Below the pieces are notes generated by a model. The model worked only from the letters and a program-made list of their open reading frames with translations, ran no database searches and was not told the origin of the DNA. A stretch of DNA of 64,000 bases from Platanthera guangdongensis (taxonomy: Eukaryota > Streptophyta > Magnoliopsida > Asparagales > Orchidaceae), in NCBI GenBank assembly GCA_039583875.1, contig CM077150.1, forward strand, positions 179,122,375-179,186,374. Reading direction: 5' to 3'. The translations under genes were made by a program, and so were the position numbers. This document shows, piece by piece, positions 8,999 to 19,900 of the stretch; position 1 is the stretch's first letter, and every line of letters begins with the position of its first letter.

Positions 8999-11326
8999 AG
9001 TGAGGGATGGATTCAATCATGTCTCTCCTGAGATTAAGGCCATATTAAGGATGATTGAGGTTACTGGCTTAGAATACACTCTTTCTGAACCCTCCACCAT
9101 TCTTAGAAATGAGGTTGTGGAATTCTTCTCAAACGTTAAGATGTCCCCATCTCAAAACTCTATCAGATCTAAGATTGAAGACATCAAAATCAAGGTAAAT
9201 CCTAAGAGGTTAGGAAGGCACTTCATATCCCCCCCCCCCCCCCGACAACCCTAGCGAGGAAGAAGAGCTCGTCGACATGTATAGAGACAGTGCTCTCTTA
9301 TGGTGTGGATACACTGAGGCCAAATCTGGATCTCTAAAAAGGAAATTCTTCAATCAAAGAGTAAAATTGCTAGCAGACATTGTAGGGAAAGCCCTCATCT
9401 ACAAACCTGGATCACATGACACCATCTCCAGGTTCATGTTTGTAGTCATGAACAGAATTATACTAAATAGAAAGACCTCATGGACCTCTTTCATCTATCA
9501 GAGAATAGTAGACTGCATATCCTCTCCAAATATGGGTAGAATCATTTCTTTGTACCTAGTGAACACATATCCTGACTCTTTCACATAGGAACAGGGGTGA
9601 AGATTCACTACCTGAAAAGAATGGACATAAAAACTTTGGATATATTCTCTAGAGTCCTACCTATGAGCCAACCTACAGGAATAAAGGAATCCTCCAAGGG
9701 TACAAGGACGAAACCCATTGAGGAAGAAAGAACTTCCAGCCCTGAACCAGTACTTGGATCATCCTCTCTAGCTGAAGCTGGTATACAGGTTGACTTATCC
9801 CTCAGTCAATCCTCTGCAAACATTCAACTTCAAGATGATGTTGTGGATGTTGATAAAATCCATGCCAGCTCTAGGTTAGGAGAAATCTTTAAGAATGCTG
9901 CTGAAGGAGGTAATGTTGAAAAGGATGGGGGCAGACATGAATATTACTGATGATGCTACAGCAGTTGATGATATGCCTGCTGTAGAAGATAACTAGGAGC
10001 ATCTTGAGACATTAGGCACTTATCTTGATAAGTCCAGCCAAGAGAAAAATGCTCAGTCTGAGGGGGGAGCATGATCAGATGGATGTGACAAACTTGGATC
10101 AAGTTGTCAATAAGATAGTTGAGTCTGCACTTACTACAGGTAAAACACATTCCCTCTTGATATATAATACAAATACAACTTTAGCTAAGGAAATACTTTC
10201 CACTATAGGTGTTGTAATTGAGGGGGAGCTTTCTCAGATCCCTACTTAGAATGTTACACCTCCTCCCATGAGCAATACCTCAACTACCCCCATCTCCAAT
10301 GAGGGATTTTTGAACCAGATCAAAGTAATGTTGGATGCTCAGACATCAACCCTCAATGAGTATGTTGACCACTTTGTTGCCAAGCTGAGGTATGAGCTAT
10401 TAAGTGAAGTCAAGGAATGCAAAGAACAAACCTCTCACCTGAATAAACAGGTCACTACCTAGCTTGATATGGCTGGAACTGTTGGCACAAAGCTGACCAC
10501 CCTTATGAAGTCCATAGAAACAAGCCAGCAATTCTTTACAACTGACATTGGATATGTCAAAAAATTTGTTAGTGCAACTGATGTAGTAATCAAGGGTTCA
10601 GCAGATCATATAAATCAGCATGTGACTAATGTAGCTCTCCACTCTATGGAGCAGACAATGCTTATGAAAAATGAGCTCCTTACTGACAATGAGAGAATAC
10701 TTCAACAGTTATCAAATCAAACTGAAGCTACCACCACCTTACTACACAAGACTATATCTGAAGAAGGCAGAAAGGGGCAGAGAAGTCATGCTAAGACTGC
10801 AGGACTCATTGAAGATCATGCATTCAAAGTAATTCAAGGCACTAGGGTTGCACTACACCTGCCTCTATTGCATAAACAGAGGCCAGAGGATTTAGACTTC
10901 TCAGCTCGAGCTAGATTTGCACAGGATGCACAACTTGTTGCCAAAAGAAAAAGGGAAGGGACTCAGATGGCTGAAGTGTTCATGGCCAAGAGAAGAGCTG
11001 AGAACAAAAATGATTCTGATTATGAACAACTAAGTGATGCCTCTGAGTCTATCATCATAAATGTTTGGATCAGCCATGGACAAATTTTAAAGAACATTGA
11101 TAGTGTTTATCCCTCAGAGGAATGGATAAAACATCTGCAAAGAAACTCCTTAAGAGAAAGAGTATTTAAAGAAAATCTAGTAAGGAGAAGCAATTCCAAG
11201 AGAATGCCTTCAAGATACATCCCAAAGCCATTCCTCTACTTCAAGAGGCAGAAGGACAAATATGAAACCTTGAAGAAGACTACTGTAACCAAGGATGTTG
11301 GTGCAAGTTCATCAAGGAACAGCTGA
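8955..11326 (+). pseudogene. Broken ORF3 of element F (putative plant transposon protein-like domain)
   Basis: The start is taken at ATG 8955 because MTSNVIKELQDGYEIV aligns with the element C ORF3 start (MAPKLEENVNEGYELV), and LEYTLSEPS aligns with LEYLISEPT. Residues around 9400-9570 carry KPGSHDTISRFMF and NMGRIISLYL, the two signatures shared with ORF3 of C and B. The C-terminal part (10469-11326) is rich in Lys, Glu and Gln, has basic stretches such as AKRKREG, and ends with a PKPFLYFKRQKDK motif also found in C (PKPYHYFERQKIK). It is broken by a frame change at a poly-C tract (about 9230-9243), by stops at 9586-9588 and near 9948, and by further frame changes near 9960-10260. The function is unknown; no membrane segment is seen. 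Confidence 0.65.
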
Positions 11327-11753
11327 TAGATTGCTGCTAGCTTAGGATTGTTTAAATTATCACTTCTTGTCATGTAATGTATACCAACAATGTAAAAATT
11401 TCAAATCTTTATCAATGAAATTAATATGATTTGGCCCTGACTTCATTGTTGTGTCTAATGTGCTTAAAATTCTCACTTGTATATCTGTGGTTGGTAAATA
11501 TGTTATTTCTTGAGAGATATTTTAATTTCCTATTGTTGTCTGGCTAAGTTAATGATTAGGTAAACCTTAATCATAATATTACACTGTCAATAATTGATAA
11601 TTCAGAACTCACAATCATAGTGTTAAGTCATCTCATCTAGGGTAGTTTTCCAGTACTGAGATGGCTAGTGGTCATGACAATGTGTTCATCAGATCTATCT
11701 TGATATTTCCTGTGTTGATGCACCTTAGCATGGATGTGTGTTCTGCCTTCTTC
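11327..11753 (+). other. 3' untranslated stretch of element F
   Basis: A/T-rich sequence between the end of ORF3 and the polypurine tract, with no open frame of note. It contains a possible polyadenylation-like AATGAAATTAAT near 11415. Confidence 0.5.
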
Positions 11754-11767
11754 AAATAGGAGGAGAT
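11754..11767 (+). other. Polypurine tract (element F)
   Basis: AAATAGGAGGAGAT abuts the 3' LTR start TGTTGGG. Elements B and C have AAATAGGGGGAGAT at the same place, which supports a common Sirevirus origin. Confidence 0.8.
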
Positions 11768-12477
11768 TGTTGGGATTTGTGCCCTACAATGTTCCTCAGG
11801 ATTTGAAGTGGCATCACCAATCATGCTAAGGGGCATAATGTATTTGATGTGTGCTTTAGTTCATGCATGCAGGTAGTCCATGATTGGACAAGTAAAGAAA
11901 AATGATTTGGGCAGTAAACTCAAATTTCATCGAACTCAGCTCAGAGTTCGTCGAAATCAGCTTGCTGATCAACGAGCTCAACTCAACCTTAAGAAATTAG
12001 GATACAAAATTCGTCTAACTTAGCTCGAAGTTCGTAGATCTCAGGTTACAGTTTGTCGAGCTCAGCCCAACGCTTGTCAAGCTGAAGCAAGAGAAAAAGT
12101 GACTAAGTCAAAAAGCGCTGAGTGCGCTGAGAAGATCAAAGTTCGTCGAGCTCAGGTTATGGTTCGTCAAGCTGAGCTCAAAGCATATCAAGTTAAAGCT
12201 AGAAAATCTATCTAATGCATAAGCGCTGAGTCCGCTGAGAAGAAGGCATTGAGACCGTTGAGACAGCTGAGACAGCTAGGAAGATAGCGTTGAGACAGTT
12301 GAAGACAACTTAGAAGATGTCATTGAGACAGCTGAGACAGCTGGGAAGATGGCATTGAAATAGCTAAGACAGCATAGACAAAGTGAGTTGAAAACTTTCT
12401 AAGTCCAGAAGTGTTGAGTGAAACAAGCTCACTCAACGCTTCTAAATAAAACAAGAAGCACTGAGACAGTCAAGAGG

Positions 12478-12482
12478 TAAAC
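12478..12482. other. Target-site duplication TAAAC of element G
   Basis: TAAAC before the LTR at 12483 is repeated at 19901-19905 directly after the LTR end at 19900. The uninterrupted sequence is visible in the F 5' LTR near 4775. Confidence 0.95.
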
Positions 12483-13689
12483 TGATGGCGCGGCCCCTCC
12501 AACACTTCCTGATGATGACCCGGTTGTTGCGGCCCCTCCAACACTTCCTGATGATGACCCGGTTGCTGCGGCGCAACAAGTTAAAGATTTGCGGCGTCAT
12601 GACAACGCCACGGACGCTAACGGAAAGCTGCGATACAACCTCCGTCCGCGGCGCGCAAAGCTTGCTTAATAATTCTACTTAGTTTTATTTTAATTGCTTA
12701 AAACATTTGGCTTGTAATATTTTTATTTTCATGTTGGTGTGCTATTAAACCCTTGGTGTGTATGTAACCGCCCGGATGGATGAGATTTCATCTCCATCAT
12801 GGATGGTTGGATCTCTTTTGTAACTCCTATTTAAAGGAGGATATTATGATGAGTTATGCATTGGAAAAAGAAACCTAAAGTAACCCCCCTTGAGGAATTT
12901 CGGCCACCATGGTGAAAGCCATAGCCACCTCCTCCCCTTTGGTGTGAAGCCAAGCCTTGCCTCCTCCATCCCCGTTCGGTGCGACTCCGGCGTGGCTTCT
13001 CTCGGTGCGACTCCGTGGAAGAAGGAAGCAGCCCCCTTCGGTGTGAAACCGGTGGAACCGTGGAGAGAGTGATTCTCCCACAAATATTGTGTGATCTTCT
13101 TCTTGGTTGGGTAATCTCTTCCCTATCTTTGTGTTTCTTGCTGTGAGAATTTTGTGGAGGTTATTCATCCGTCTTTTCCGCGATTTTAAAGTATTTTTCG
13201 CTTGCAAATCTGAATCGAACGTTGTTGTTGACCCTCTTGTTTTCCGGATTGGAAGATCCGCTAGAGAACAAACTAGGCCAAGCCTTGACTTGTTCTCCAA
13301 GATTGGGCACGCTTTGGTGCTAACAAGGGAGTTAATCTCAACTTGTTCTTGATCCCTCCTTATCGTTTACCGCCGCTCCTAAATATATTTTTTTGCTGCG
13401 ATTGACGGCTTATTGTGAAAAGAATAGATGCTTGTGTAGGTGCGGTGAGATGTGTGCTTGTTGGAGAGGTAGGTCCTAAGGTCGTGGTATCGAGTCCGGC
13501 TAGGCGCGAGTTGTGTGCTTGTTGGAGAGTAGGTCCTAAGGACGTTGTATCGAGTCCCGTATTTTTGAGAGCCAACCGACCCCTTTTCGTTCGCTTTTGG
13601 TCGGAGCACTCTCTTATTTTTTCTATGTTCTGTGATGGGTAATCCGCCGTTCACGTAAGCACGTCCATCTCACAAACATCCCTACACCA
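12483..13689 (+). repeat. Element G 5' LTR
   Basis: A 1207-bp LTR, TGATGGCGCG ... CTACACCA. A 39-bp tandem duplication at 12490-12570 encodes two Ala-Pro-Pro-Thr-Leu-Pro-Asp-rich units in the 3' copy. Further on is a TATA-like TATTTAAA (12828-12835). A second, roughly 66-bp tandem duplication lies around 13435-13560. The LTR holds no palindrome array of the kind seen in the other families. Short open frames on both strands are LTR sequence. Confidence 0.95.
12828..12835 (+). promoter_or_regulatory. LTR TATA box (element G)
   Basis: TATTTAAA followed by GGAGG, about 345 bp into the LTR. The same box occurs at 19039-19046 in the 3' LTR. Confidence 0.55.
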
Positions 13690-13692
13690 ATT

Positions 13693-13704
13693 TGGTATCA
13701 GAGG
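13693..13704 (+). other. Primer-binding site, tRNA-Met (element G)
   Basis: TGGTATCAGAGG starts three bases after the 5' LTR end, complementary to initiator tRNA-Met. Confidence 0.9.
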
Positions 13705-13961
13705 CGGTCGTTTCAACTTTCACGTTGCAAACATCCTCTCTGCGTTCCTTGTTAGAGATCCGATCGTTAGAACTCAAAAAAAATTATTTTCTGTGGTCTG
13801 CAAATAGCGGGCTGAAATCTTTATTTTTCAGCAAAATTTCAAAAAAAAAATTTTTTAACGATCTACGTGTTATTCTCATCGGGAGTATATAAAACTATCT
13901 TATTTTCAATACAACTTCAGTCCTAGAAAAATTCATCTTGCCCGGGGCCTCCCAAACCTGA

Positions 13962-16900
13962 ATGCGCACTAGGCTAGGAACGGAGTACGCAACCCCGTCT
14001 ACGTCTAGGATGGCTGCGAATGAGCATGGTGATCCCAACACCGAGGCTATAGCAGGTCTTCGTGCCGAAATGACAGAGCTTAGGAACGCCTTAGCCCAGA
14101 TCCTACAAAATCAAGCAAGGCCACCCCCACCTCCCGTTAATGCTGGGCAGCCCAACCGGCACCAACCGAACTTTGATTCGGATTCTGAGGGAAACTCTCC
14201 CCGTATGCCCCCTCGAGAACCCCGCCCCGAGCGAGGCTTTGATATCACGAGGGCTATCAAGATAGATGCCCCCACCTATGATGGCATGGGAGATCCCCAG
14301 ATCTTCCTCCATTGGGCTATAGACATGGAGTGCTATTTCGAATGGCACAACCTCACGGACCCCCAAAAGGTTCAAGTTGCCAGGATGAAATTAATGGGAC
14401 GTGCCAAAACCTATTGGCTGAATGAAGAACGTAGGTTAGGAGCTGGGCACGGGGTCCCACTCATTGGATGGGCTGTTATGAAGAACCTGCTAACCGATCA
14501 GTACGTTCCCGCATACCATCGGACGCAAATGTTCGATGAGCTTGCCACCCTTCGGCAAGGCTCAATGTCTGTTGCTGAATATATGGGAGAACTTAAGGAC
14601 CGTATGTTACGATGTGACCTTCGAGAGATCCCCGAAGTAACTTTATCTAGATTTCGAAAGGGACTTCACCCCGACATACAGCGGAAACTCTTGCGTTATG
14701 GTCACACGGACTTGAATACGACTTTCAATGCCGCCTTGGACATTGAAAAGAACCTAGCATCTAAAGCTCACTCCCGTTATTCTAATGCAAAGAATAAGTC
14801 CACCGTTGGGGCATCTTCTTCCACTTTTCCTGATAAAGGAAGATTTAGATCCTCCGAGTCGAAATCCGTTGTGATTACCGCGAGAAATACCAAGAACCCC
14901 GCTAGTGAGCGTATCCCCGTTGGAAAGGTTAGCAAGGCTAACACCACTTGTTACTCATGCGGTGTTCAAGGCCACTATGCCTATGAATGCCCCACCAAGA
15001 CGAAGGCCATAGCCTTACTAGAGTCCACTACCGACCCTGACGACTATGTCCATGAGGCCGAAGAGGAGAGCGACCCTGACGGAGTCCCTAGTGACTTGGA
15101 GGACGATCACCGCCTTATGGTGATGCGTTGCATTTTGACCACTCCTCGTCCTGTAGACGACTGGAAGAGGACGAGCATCTTTTCCCTGATCTTTAAGAGT
15201 GGAGAAAAACTTTGCAAATTAGTTATTGATGGTGGTAGTTGCGTAAACGCCGTTTCTGAGAATGCCGTTAAGCGCATGTCCTTGACTGTCGAGCCGCACC
15301 CGACCCCCTACCAGGTCGCTTGGATTAGTAAGGTTACTATTAAGGTTACCCAACGGTGCCTAGTCCCCCTGTCTTTCAAATCCTACACGGATGAGGTTTG
15401 GTGCGACGTCCTACCAATGGACGTTTGTCATGTGTTATTAGGCCGCCCGTGGCTATATGACCGTGATGTGACGCACTATGGTCGTGCCAACACTTATGAG
15501 TTTAAATTCAATGGCAAGATCGTCACCTTGAGACCGACTGTGCCAAAAGAGCCGGTAGTGTTGGCTAAGGATACCACCATCCCAGTTGAGAGGAAAGCCT
15601 TGAGTTTAGTTGGTAGGAAGGAATTTGTGAAGGATCCCTTTATTGGGGGAATAATGTACGCTCTTGTACTTCTGAGTGAAAAAACTGATGGTGGCGTGTT
15701 GGAAGATTTACCCCGAGAGCTACGGGTATTGTTGGATGAGTTTAGGGATGTATACCCGGAGGAGTTGCCTTCGTCGTTACCACCGCTTAGAGATATACAA
15801 CACGCAATAGACCTTATCCCCGGATCGTCCTTACCCAACCAACCACACTATAGGCTTAATCCAACTGCCCACATAGAGTTACAAACCCAGATAGAGGAGT
15901 TGTTAAATAAGGGATTTATTAGGACGAGTATGAGCCCATGTGCTGTCCCCGCTCTTCTTGCCCCTAAGAAGGATGGCACCTGGCGCATGTGTGTTGATAG
16001 CCGAGCTCTCAACAAAATTACTATAAAATATAGGTTTCCAATTCCGCGACTAGATGATCTCTTGGATGTCCTATCGGGTGCCACTATCTTCTCTAAACTG
16101 GACTTACGGAGTGGTTACCACCAAATCAGGATCCGAGAGGGGGATGAGTGGAAGACGGCGTTCAAGTCTAAGGATGGGTTGTATGAATGGCTTGTGATGC
16201 CCTTTGGGCTATCCAATGCCCCCAGCACCTTCTCCCGGATGATGACGCACATCTTTAGGCCATATATGGGGAAGTTTGTTGTAGTGTATTTTGATGACAT
16301 CCTAGTGTTTAGTACCTCCCCCGCCGAACACCTCTCTCACATCAAAGTAGTCCTCTCCACCTTAAGGACTGAAACCTTATATCTAAATCTAAAGAAATGC
16401 ACGTTTTATGTTTCGGAGGTTGAATTCTTAGGTTATATAGTTGGCTCTGAAGGAATTCGTGTTGACCCAGGAAAGGTTCAGGTGATTAGAGACTGGCCCG
16501 AGCCCACTAGCCTTCGTGAGGTGCGTAGTTTCCACGGGTTAGCTACCTTTTATCGTCGTTTCATACGTGATTTTAGTAGCATTATGACACCCATTACGGA
16601 CTGCATGAAGAAAGGAGAATTCACATGGTCCAAATCCGCCACGTTTGCATTCCATCGTATTAAGGAGCTTATGACCGAAGCACCGGTGTTACGTCTCCCT
16701 GACTTCACCAAGGTCTTCGAGCTTACTTGTGATGCATCTGGCGTAGGGATTGGAGGTGTCTTGAGTCAAGAGGGTCACCCGGTTAGTTATTTTAGTGAGA
16801 AGTTAGCGGGTGCTAAATTAAATTATTCCAATTACGATAGGGAGTTTTATGCGGTCATTAGATGTTTGCATCATTGGAGGCACTACCTCCTTCATAAGGA

Positions 16901-17699
16901 GTTCGTGATCCTCTCTGATCATGAAGCGTTGCGATTCATCAATGGTCAGCACAAAATCAGCCCGCGCCACGCTAAATGGGTATCCTTCTTGCAAGAATAC
17001 ACATTTACTCTCAAGCACCTTAAAGGGACCGACAATCGAGTTGCCGATGCACTCAGCCGCCTCACCCTCTTACTTTCCTCCATGCAAGTCCACGTGGTAG
17101 GGTTCGAGCGCATAAAGGATGAATACGCCACATGCCCTGATTTTCAGGAGCCATACTTATCTGCCCAGGATAGCTCTCCCGCGACCATCACGGCCTATTC
17201 ACTTAGAGACGGATACTTATTCAAACACGGAAAATTGTGTATCCCCCACTCCTCTTTGCGACTCCACATCATTTGGGAGTTACATAGTGGTGGCTTGAGT
17301 GGCCACTTTGGCAGAGACAAAACGATAACGCTCGTAGAGGAGAAATTCTTTTGGCCTAAACTAAAGGCGATGGTTGGGAAAGTTGTGAGCAGTTGCCGTA
17401 CGTGCCAAGTTTCTAAAGGTACTAAGTCCAATGTAGGTTTATACACTCCGCTACCTATTCCGTCCGTCCCGTGGGAAGACGTGAGCATGGACTTTGTATT
17501 AGGCCTTCCCCCCACCCTGCGACGTCATGATTCTATACTCGTTGTTGTGGATAGGTTCTCCAAGATGGCGTACTTCCTCCCCTGTAGTAAGACCAACGAC
17601 GCCTCTCACATTGCGAAACTGTATTTTAAAGACGTCGTTAGTCACCGTGGCGTTCCGAAGACTATTGTCTCAGATAGGGACGTCAAGTTCACTAGCTAG
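13962..17699 (+). CDS. Gag-Pol polyprotein of element G (Gag, protease, RT, RNase H, integrase to second Asp)
   Basis: A single 1245-codon frame from ATG 13962, 258 bp after the primer site. Gag lies at residues 1-325, with the zinc knuckle CYSCGVQGHYAYEC at 330-343. The protease active site, IDGGSC, is around residue 423 (D-G-G form). RT shows YFDDIL at about 776-781 and MPFGLSNAP just before. RNase H shows CDASG near 924 and SDHEAL later. The integrase zinc domain (H..H..CRTC) is followed by the catalytic region, with MDFVLGLP near 1177 and VSDRD near 1240. The product would copy and integrate the element in cytoplasmic particles and the nucleus. The frame stops at TAG 17697-17699 between the second catalytic Asp and the catalytic Glu; the same frame continues afterwards without other damage. 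Confidence 0.92.
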   Translation: MRTRLGTEYATPSTSRMAANEHGDPNTEAIAGLRAEMTELRNALAQILQNQARPPPPPVNAGQPNRHQPNFDSDSEGNSPRMPPREPRPERGFDITRAIKIDAPTYDGMGDPQIFLHWAIDMECYFEWHNLTDPQKVQVARMKLMGRAKTYWLNEERRLGAGHGVPLIGWAVMKNLLTDQYVPAYHRTQMFDELATLRQGSMSVAEYMGELKDRMLRCDLREIPEVTLSRFRKGLHPDIQRKLLRYGHTDLNTTFNAALDIEKNLASKAHSRYSNAKNKSTVGASSSTFPDKGRFRSSESKSVVITARNTKNPASERIPVGKVSKANTTCYSCGVQGHYAYECPTKTKAIALLESTTDPDDYVHEAEEESDPDGVPSDLEDDHRLMVMRCILTTPRPVDDWKRTSIFSLIFKSGEKLCKLVIDGGSCVNAVSENAVKRMSLTVEPHPTPYQVAWISKVTIKVTQRCLVPLSFKSYTDEVWCDVLPMDVCHVLLGRPWLYDRDVTHYGRANTYEFKFNGKIVTLRPTVPKEPVVLAKDTTIPVERKALSLVGRKEFVKDPFIGGIMYALVLLSEKTDGGVLEDLPRELRVLLDEFRDVYPEELPSSLPPLRDIQHAIDLIPGSSLPNQPHYRLNPTAHIELQTQIEELLNKGFIRTSMSPCAVPALLAPKKDGTWRMCVDSRALNKITIKYRFPIPRLDDLLDVLSGATIFSKLDLRSGYHQIRIREGDEWKTAFKSKDGLYEWLVMPFGLSNAPSTFSRMMTHIFRPYMGKFVVVYFDDILVFSTSPAEHLSHIKVVLSTLRTETLYLNLKKCTFYVSEVEFLGYIVGSEGIRVDPGKVQVIRDWPEPTSLREVRSFHGLATFYRRFIRDFSSIMTPITDCMKKGEFTWSKSATFAFHRIKELMTEAPVLRLPDFTKVFELTCDASGVGIGGVLSQEGHPVSYFSEKLAGAKLNYSNYDREFYAVIRCLHHWRHYLLHKEFVILSDHEALRFINGQHKISPRHAKWVSFLQEYTFTLKHLKGTDNRVADALSRLTLLLSSMQVHVVGFERIKDEYATCPDFQEPYLSAQDSSPATITAYSLRDGYLFKHGKLCIPHSSLRLHIIWELHSGGLSGHFGRDKTITLVEEKFFWPKLKAMVGKVVSSCRTCQVSKGTKSNVGLYTPLPIPSVPWEDVSMDFVLGLPPTLRRHDSILVVVDRFSKMAYFLPCSKTNDASHIAKLYFKDVVSHRGVPKTIVSDRDVKFTS

Positions 17700-18881
17700 T
17701 TTTGGAAAACCTTGTGGGTTCTTATGGGCACAAAATTATTATTCTCCGCGGCTTATCACCCACAAACTGATGGCCAGACGGAAGTAGTCAATCGGAGCCT
17801 AGGAAATCTTCTTCGATGTCTCGTGAGCGACCATAAAGGCACTTGGGATTTACTGCTTCCACATGCACAACTGGCTTACAATAATTCTAAAAATCGGTCC
17901 ACGGGTATGTCTCCGAATGAAATTGTCCACGGGTATAAGGCCCCTGTGCCACTTGACTTGGTCCCCTTACCTCCCACATACAAAACAAGTCAATTTGCAC
18001 AATCCTTCGCCCAACATATTCACGACTTACATGCACGTATACGAGCTACCTTGACTGCTCAATATGAGTCTTATCAAGCGCACGCTAATCTACATAGGAA
18101 GGTGTCACACTTTAAGGTCGGCGATCTGGTTTTAGTACGGTTAGTTCCCGAACGAATGCCAACTGGCACCGTTAAAAAGTTAGCTCCAAAACGCGCCGGT
18201 CCTTTTCGGATTATAAAGAAGCTAGGTGACAACGCTTTCGTATTGGATTTGCCTGCTGAATGGGGTATCTCCCCTATTTTTAATGTCTCGGATTTGACGC
18301 TGTTTGTTGCGCCTCCACAAGAGTTGGTTTCTTTGTCGTCTTCTCCCTCCACTGAAATTTCTAATGGGTTGGGGAGTGGTAGTTTGGATGATCTCTCTCC
18401 TCCGGTCCCCGCAGGTATAACATCGGATGGTATGCTGCCTTCTTTTATTCCTACTGCTGACATGTTTCCCAGGTTTCCCAAGACGTTTCTCCATCCAGAT
18501 ATGATACTCGCTGCTGAGCCACTTACTACTCCTGCCGGTGCTACCTACCGCTTCCTCATCCGTTGGCGTGACCGCCCACCGTCGGACGACTCATGGGTCC
18601 TCGCGACAGAGCTTCAACGTTTGGATGCCGAGCTTCTCCGCCGCTTTCTATCAGCCCACGCATCGGAGATGCGCGATTTTGAGTGGGGGAGGATTGATGG
18701 CGCGGCCCCTCCAACACTTCCTGATGATGACCCGGTTGTTGCGGCCCCTCCAACACTTCCTGATGATGACCCGGTTGCTGCGGCGCAACAAGTTAAAGAT
18801 TTGCGGCGTCATGACAACGCCACGGACGCTAACGGAAAGCTGCGATACAACCTCCGTCCGCGGCGCGCAAAGCTTGCTTAA
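17700..18881 (+). pseudogene. Integrase C-terminal part and chromodomain of element G, cut off by a stop
   Basis: It continues in the same frame as 13962-17699 after the single TAG. It begins FWKTLW and holds the catalytic Glu in PQTDGQTEVVNRSLG. The integrase C-terminal GPFRIIKKLGDNAF region follows, then a chromodomain-like segment (YRFLIRWRDRPPSDDSWV). Chromodomains guide chromovirus integration to marked chromatin. The last 62 or so residues (from 18695) are encoded inside the 3' LTR: two AAPPTLPDDDPV units and a basic tail with RYNLRPRR. Unless the stop is read through, this half is not made, so the copy is probably defective though almost intact. An ATG at 17712 could start it internally, but that is unlikely to be functional. 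Confidence 0.85.
18681..18694 (+). other. Polypurine tract inside the coding frame (element G)
   Basis: GAGTGGGGGAGGAT directly precedes the 3' LTR start TGATGG at 18695. Because gag-pol runs through it, the tract is also coding. Confidence 0.8.
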
Positions 18882-19900
18882 TAATTCTACTTAGTTTTAT
18901 TTTAATTGCTTAAAACATTTGGCTTGTAATATTTTTATTTTCATGTTGGTGTGCTATTAAACCTTGGTGTGTATGTAACCGCCCGGATGGATGAGATTTC
19001 ATCTCCATCATGGATGGTTGGATCTCTTTTGTAACTCCTATTTAAAGGAGGATATTATGATGAGTTATGCATTGGAAAAAGAAACCTAAAGTAACCCCCC
19101 TTGAGGAATTTCGGCCACCATGGTGAAAGCCATAGCCACCTCCTCCCCTTTGGTGTGAAGCCAAGCCTTGCCTCCTCCATCCCCGTTCGGTGCGACTCCG
19201 GCGTGGCTTCTCTCGGTGCGACTCCGTGGAAGAAGGAAGCAGCCCCCTTCGGTGTGAAACCGGTGGAACCGTGGAGAGAGTGATTCTCCCACAAATATTG
19301 TGTGATCTTCTTCTTGGTTGGGTAATCTCTTCCCTATCTTTGTGTTTCTTGCTGTGAGAATTTTGTGGAGGTTATTCATCCGTCTTTTCCGCGATTTTAA
19401 AGTATTTTTCGCTTGCAAATCTGAATCGAACGTTGTTGTTGACCCTCTTGTTTTCCGGATTGGAAGATCCGCTAGAGAACAAACTAGGCCAAGCCTTGAC
19501 TTGTTCTCCAAGATTGGGCACGCTTTGGTGCTAACAAGGGAGTTAATCTCAACTTGTTCTTGATCCCTCCTTATCGTTTACCGCCGCTCCTAAATATATT
19601 TTTTTGCTGCGATTGACGGCTTATTGTGAAAAGAATAGATGCTTGTGTAGGTGCGGTGAGATGTGTGCTTGTTGGAGAGGTAGGTCCTAAGGTCGTGGTA
19701 TCGAGTCCGGCTAGGCGCGAGTTGTGTGCTTGTTGGAGAGTAGGTCCTAAGGACGTTGTATCGAGTCCCGTATTTTTGAGAGCCAACCGACCCCTTTTCG
19801 TTCGCTTTTGGTCGGAGCACTCTCTTATTTTTTCTATGTTCTGTGATGGGTAATCCGCCATTCACGTAAGCACGTCCATCTCACAAACATCCCTACACCA
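18695..19900 (+). repeat. Element G 3' LTR
   Basis: A 1206-bp LTR nearly identical to 12483-13689. Its first 187 bp are translated as the end of gag-pol (stop at 18879-18881). Confidence 0.95.

Larger units (their letters stand above)
12483..19900 (+). mobile_element. Element G: young Ty3/gypsy chromovirus, CRM type
   Basis: A complete 7.4-kb element with LTRs, tRNA-Met primer site, one long gag-pol frame, polypurine tract and 5-bp duplications TAAAC. By eye the two LTRs differ by one substitution (G/A near 13650 and 19860) and one indel (run of C near 12752), so insertion was very recent. The coding frame runs into the 3' LTR and ends with a chromodomain-like region followed by a basic tail; that arrangement is known from CRM (centromeric) elements. 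One stop codon in integrase is the only visible defect. The CRM assignment rests on the LTR overlap and on the integrase and protease motif style. Confidence 0.9.

Noticed and set aside
13430..13560. tRNA-like segment (TCGAGTCC with flanking repeats)
   Set aside because: Only a B-box-like core is present, no cloverleaf can be drawn, and the segment is a tandem duplication inside the G LTR.
17690..17705. Programmed stop-codon readthrough in element G
   Set aside because: TAG is followed by TTTTGG, not by the CARYYA-type context known for readthrough, and its position inside the integrase catalytic core makes regulation implausible.
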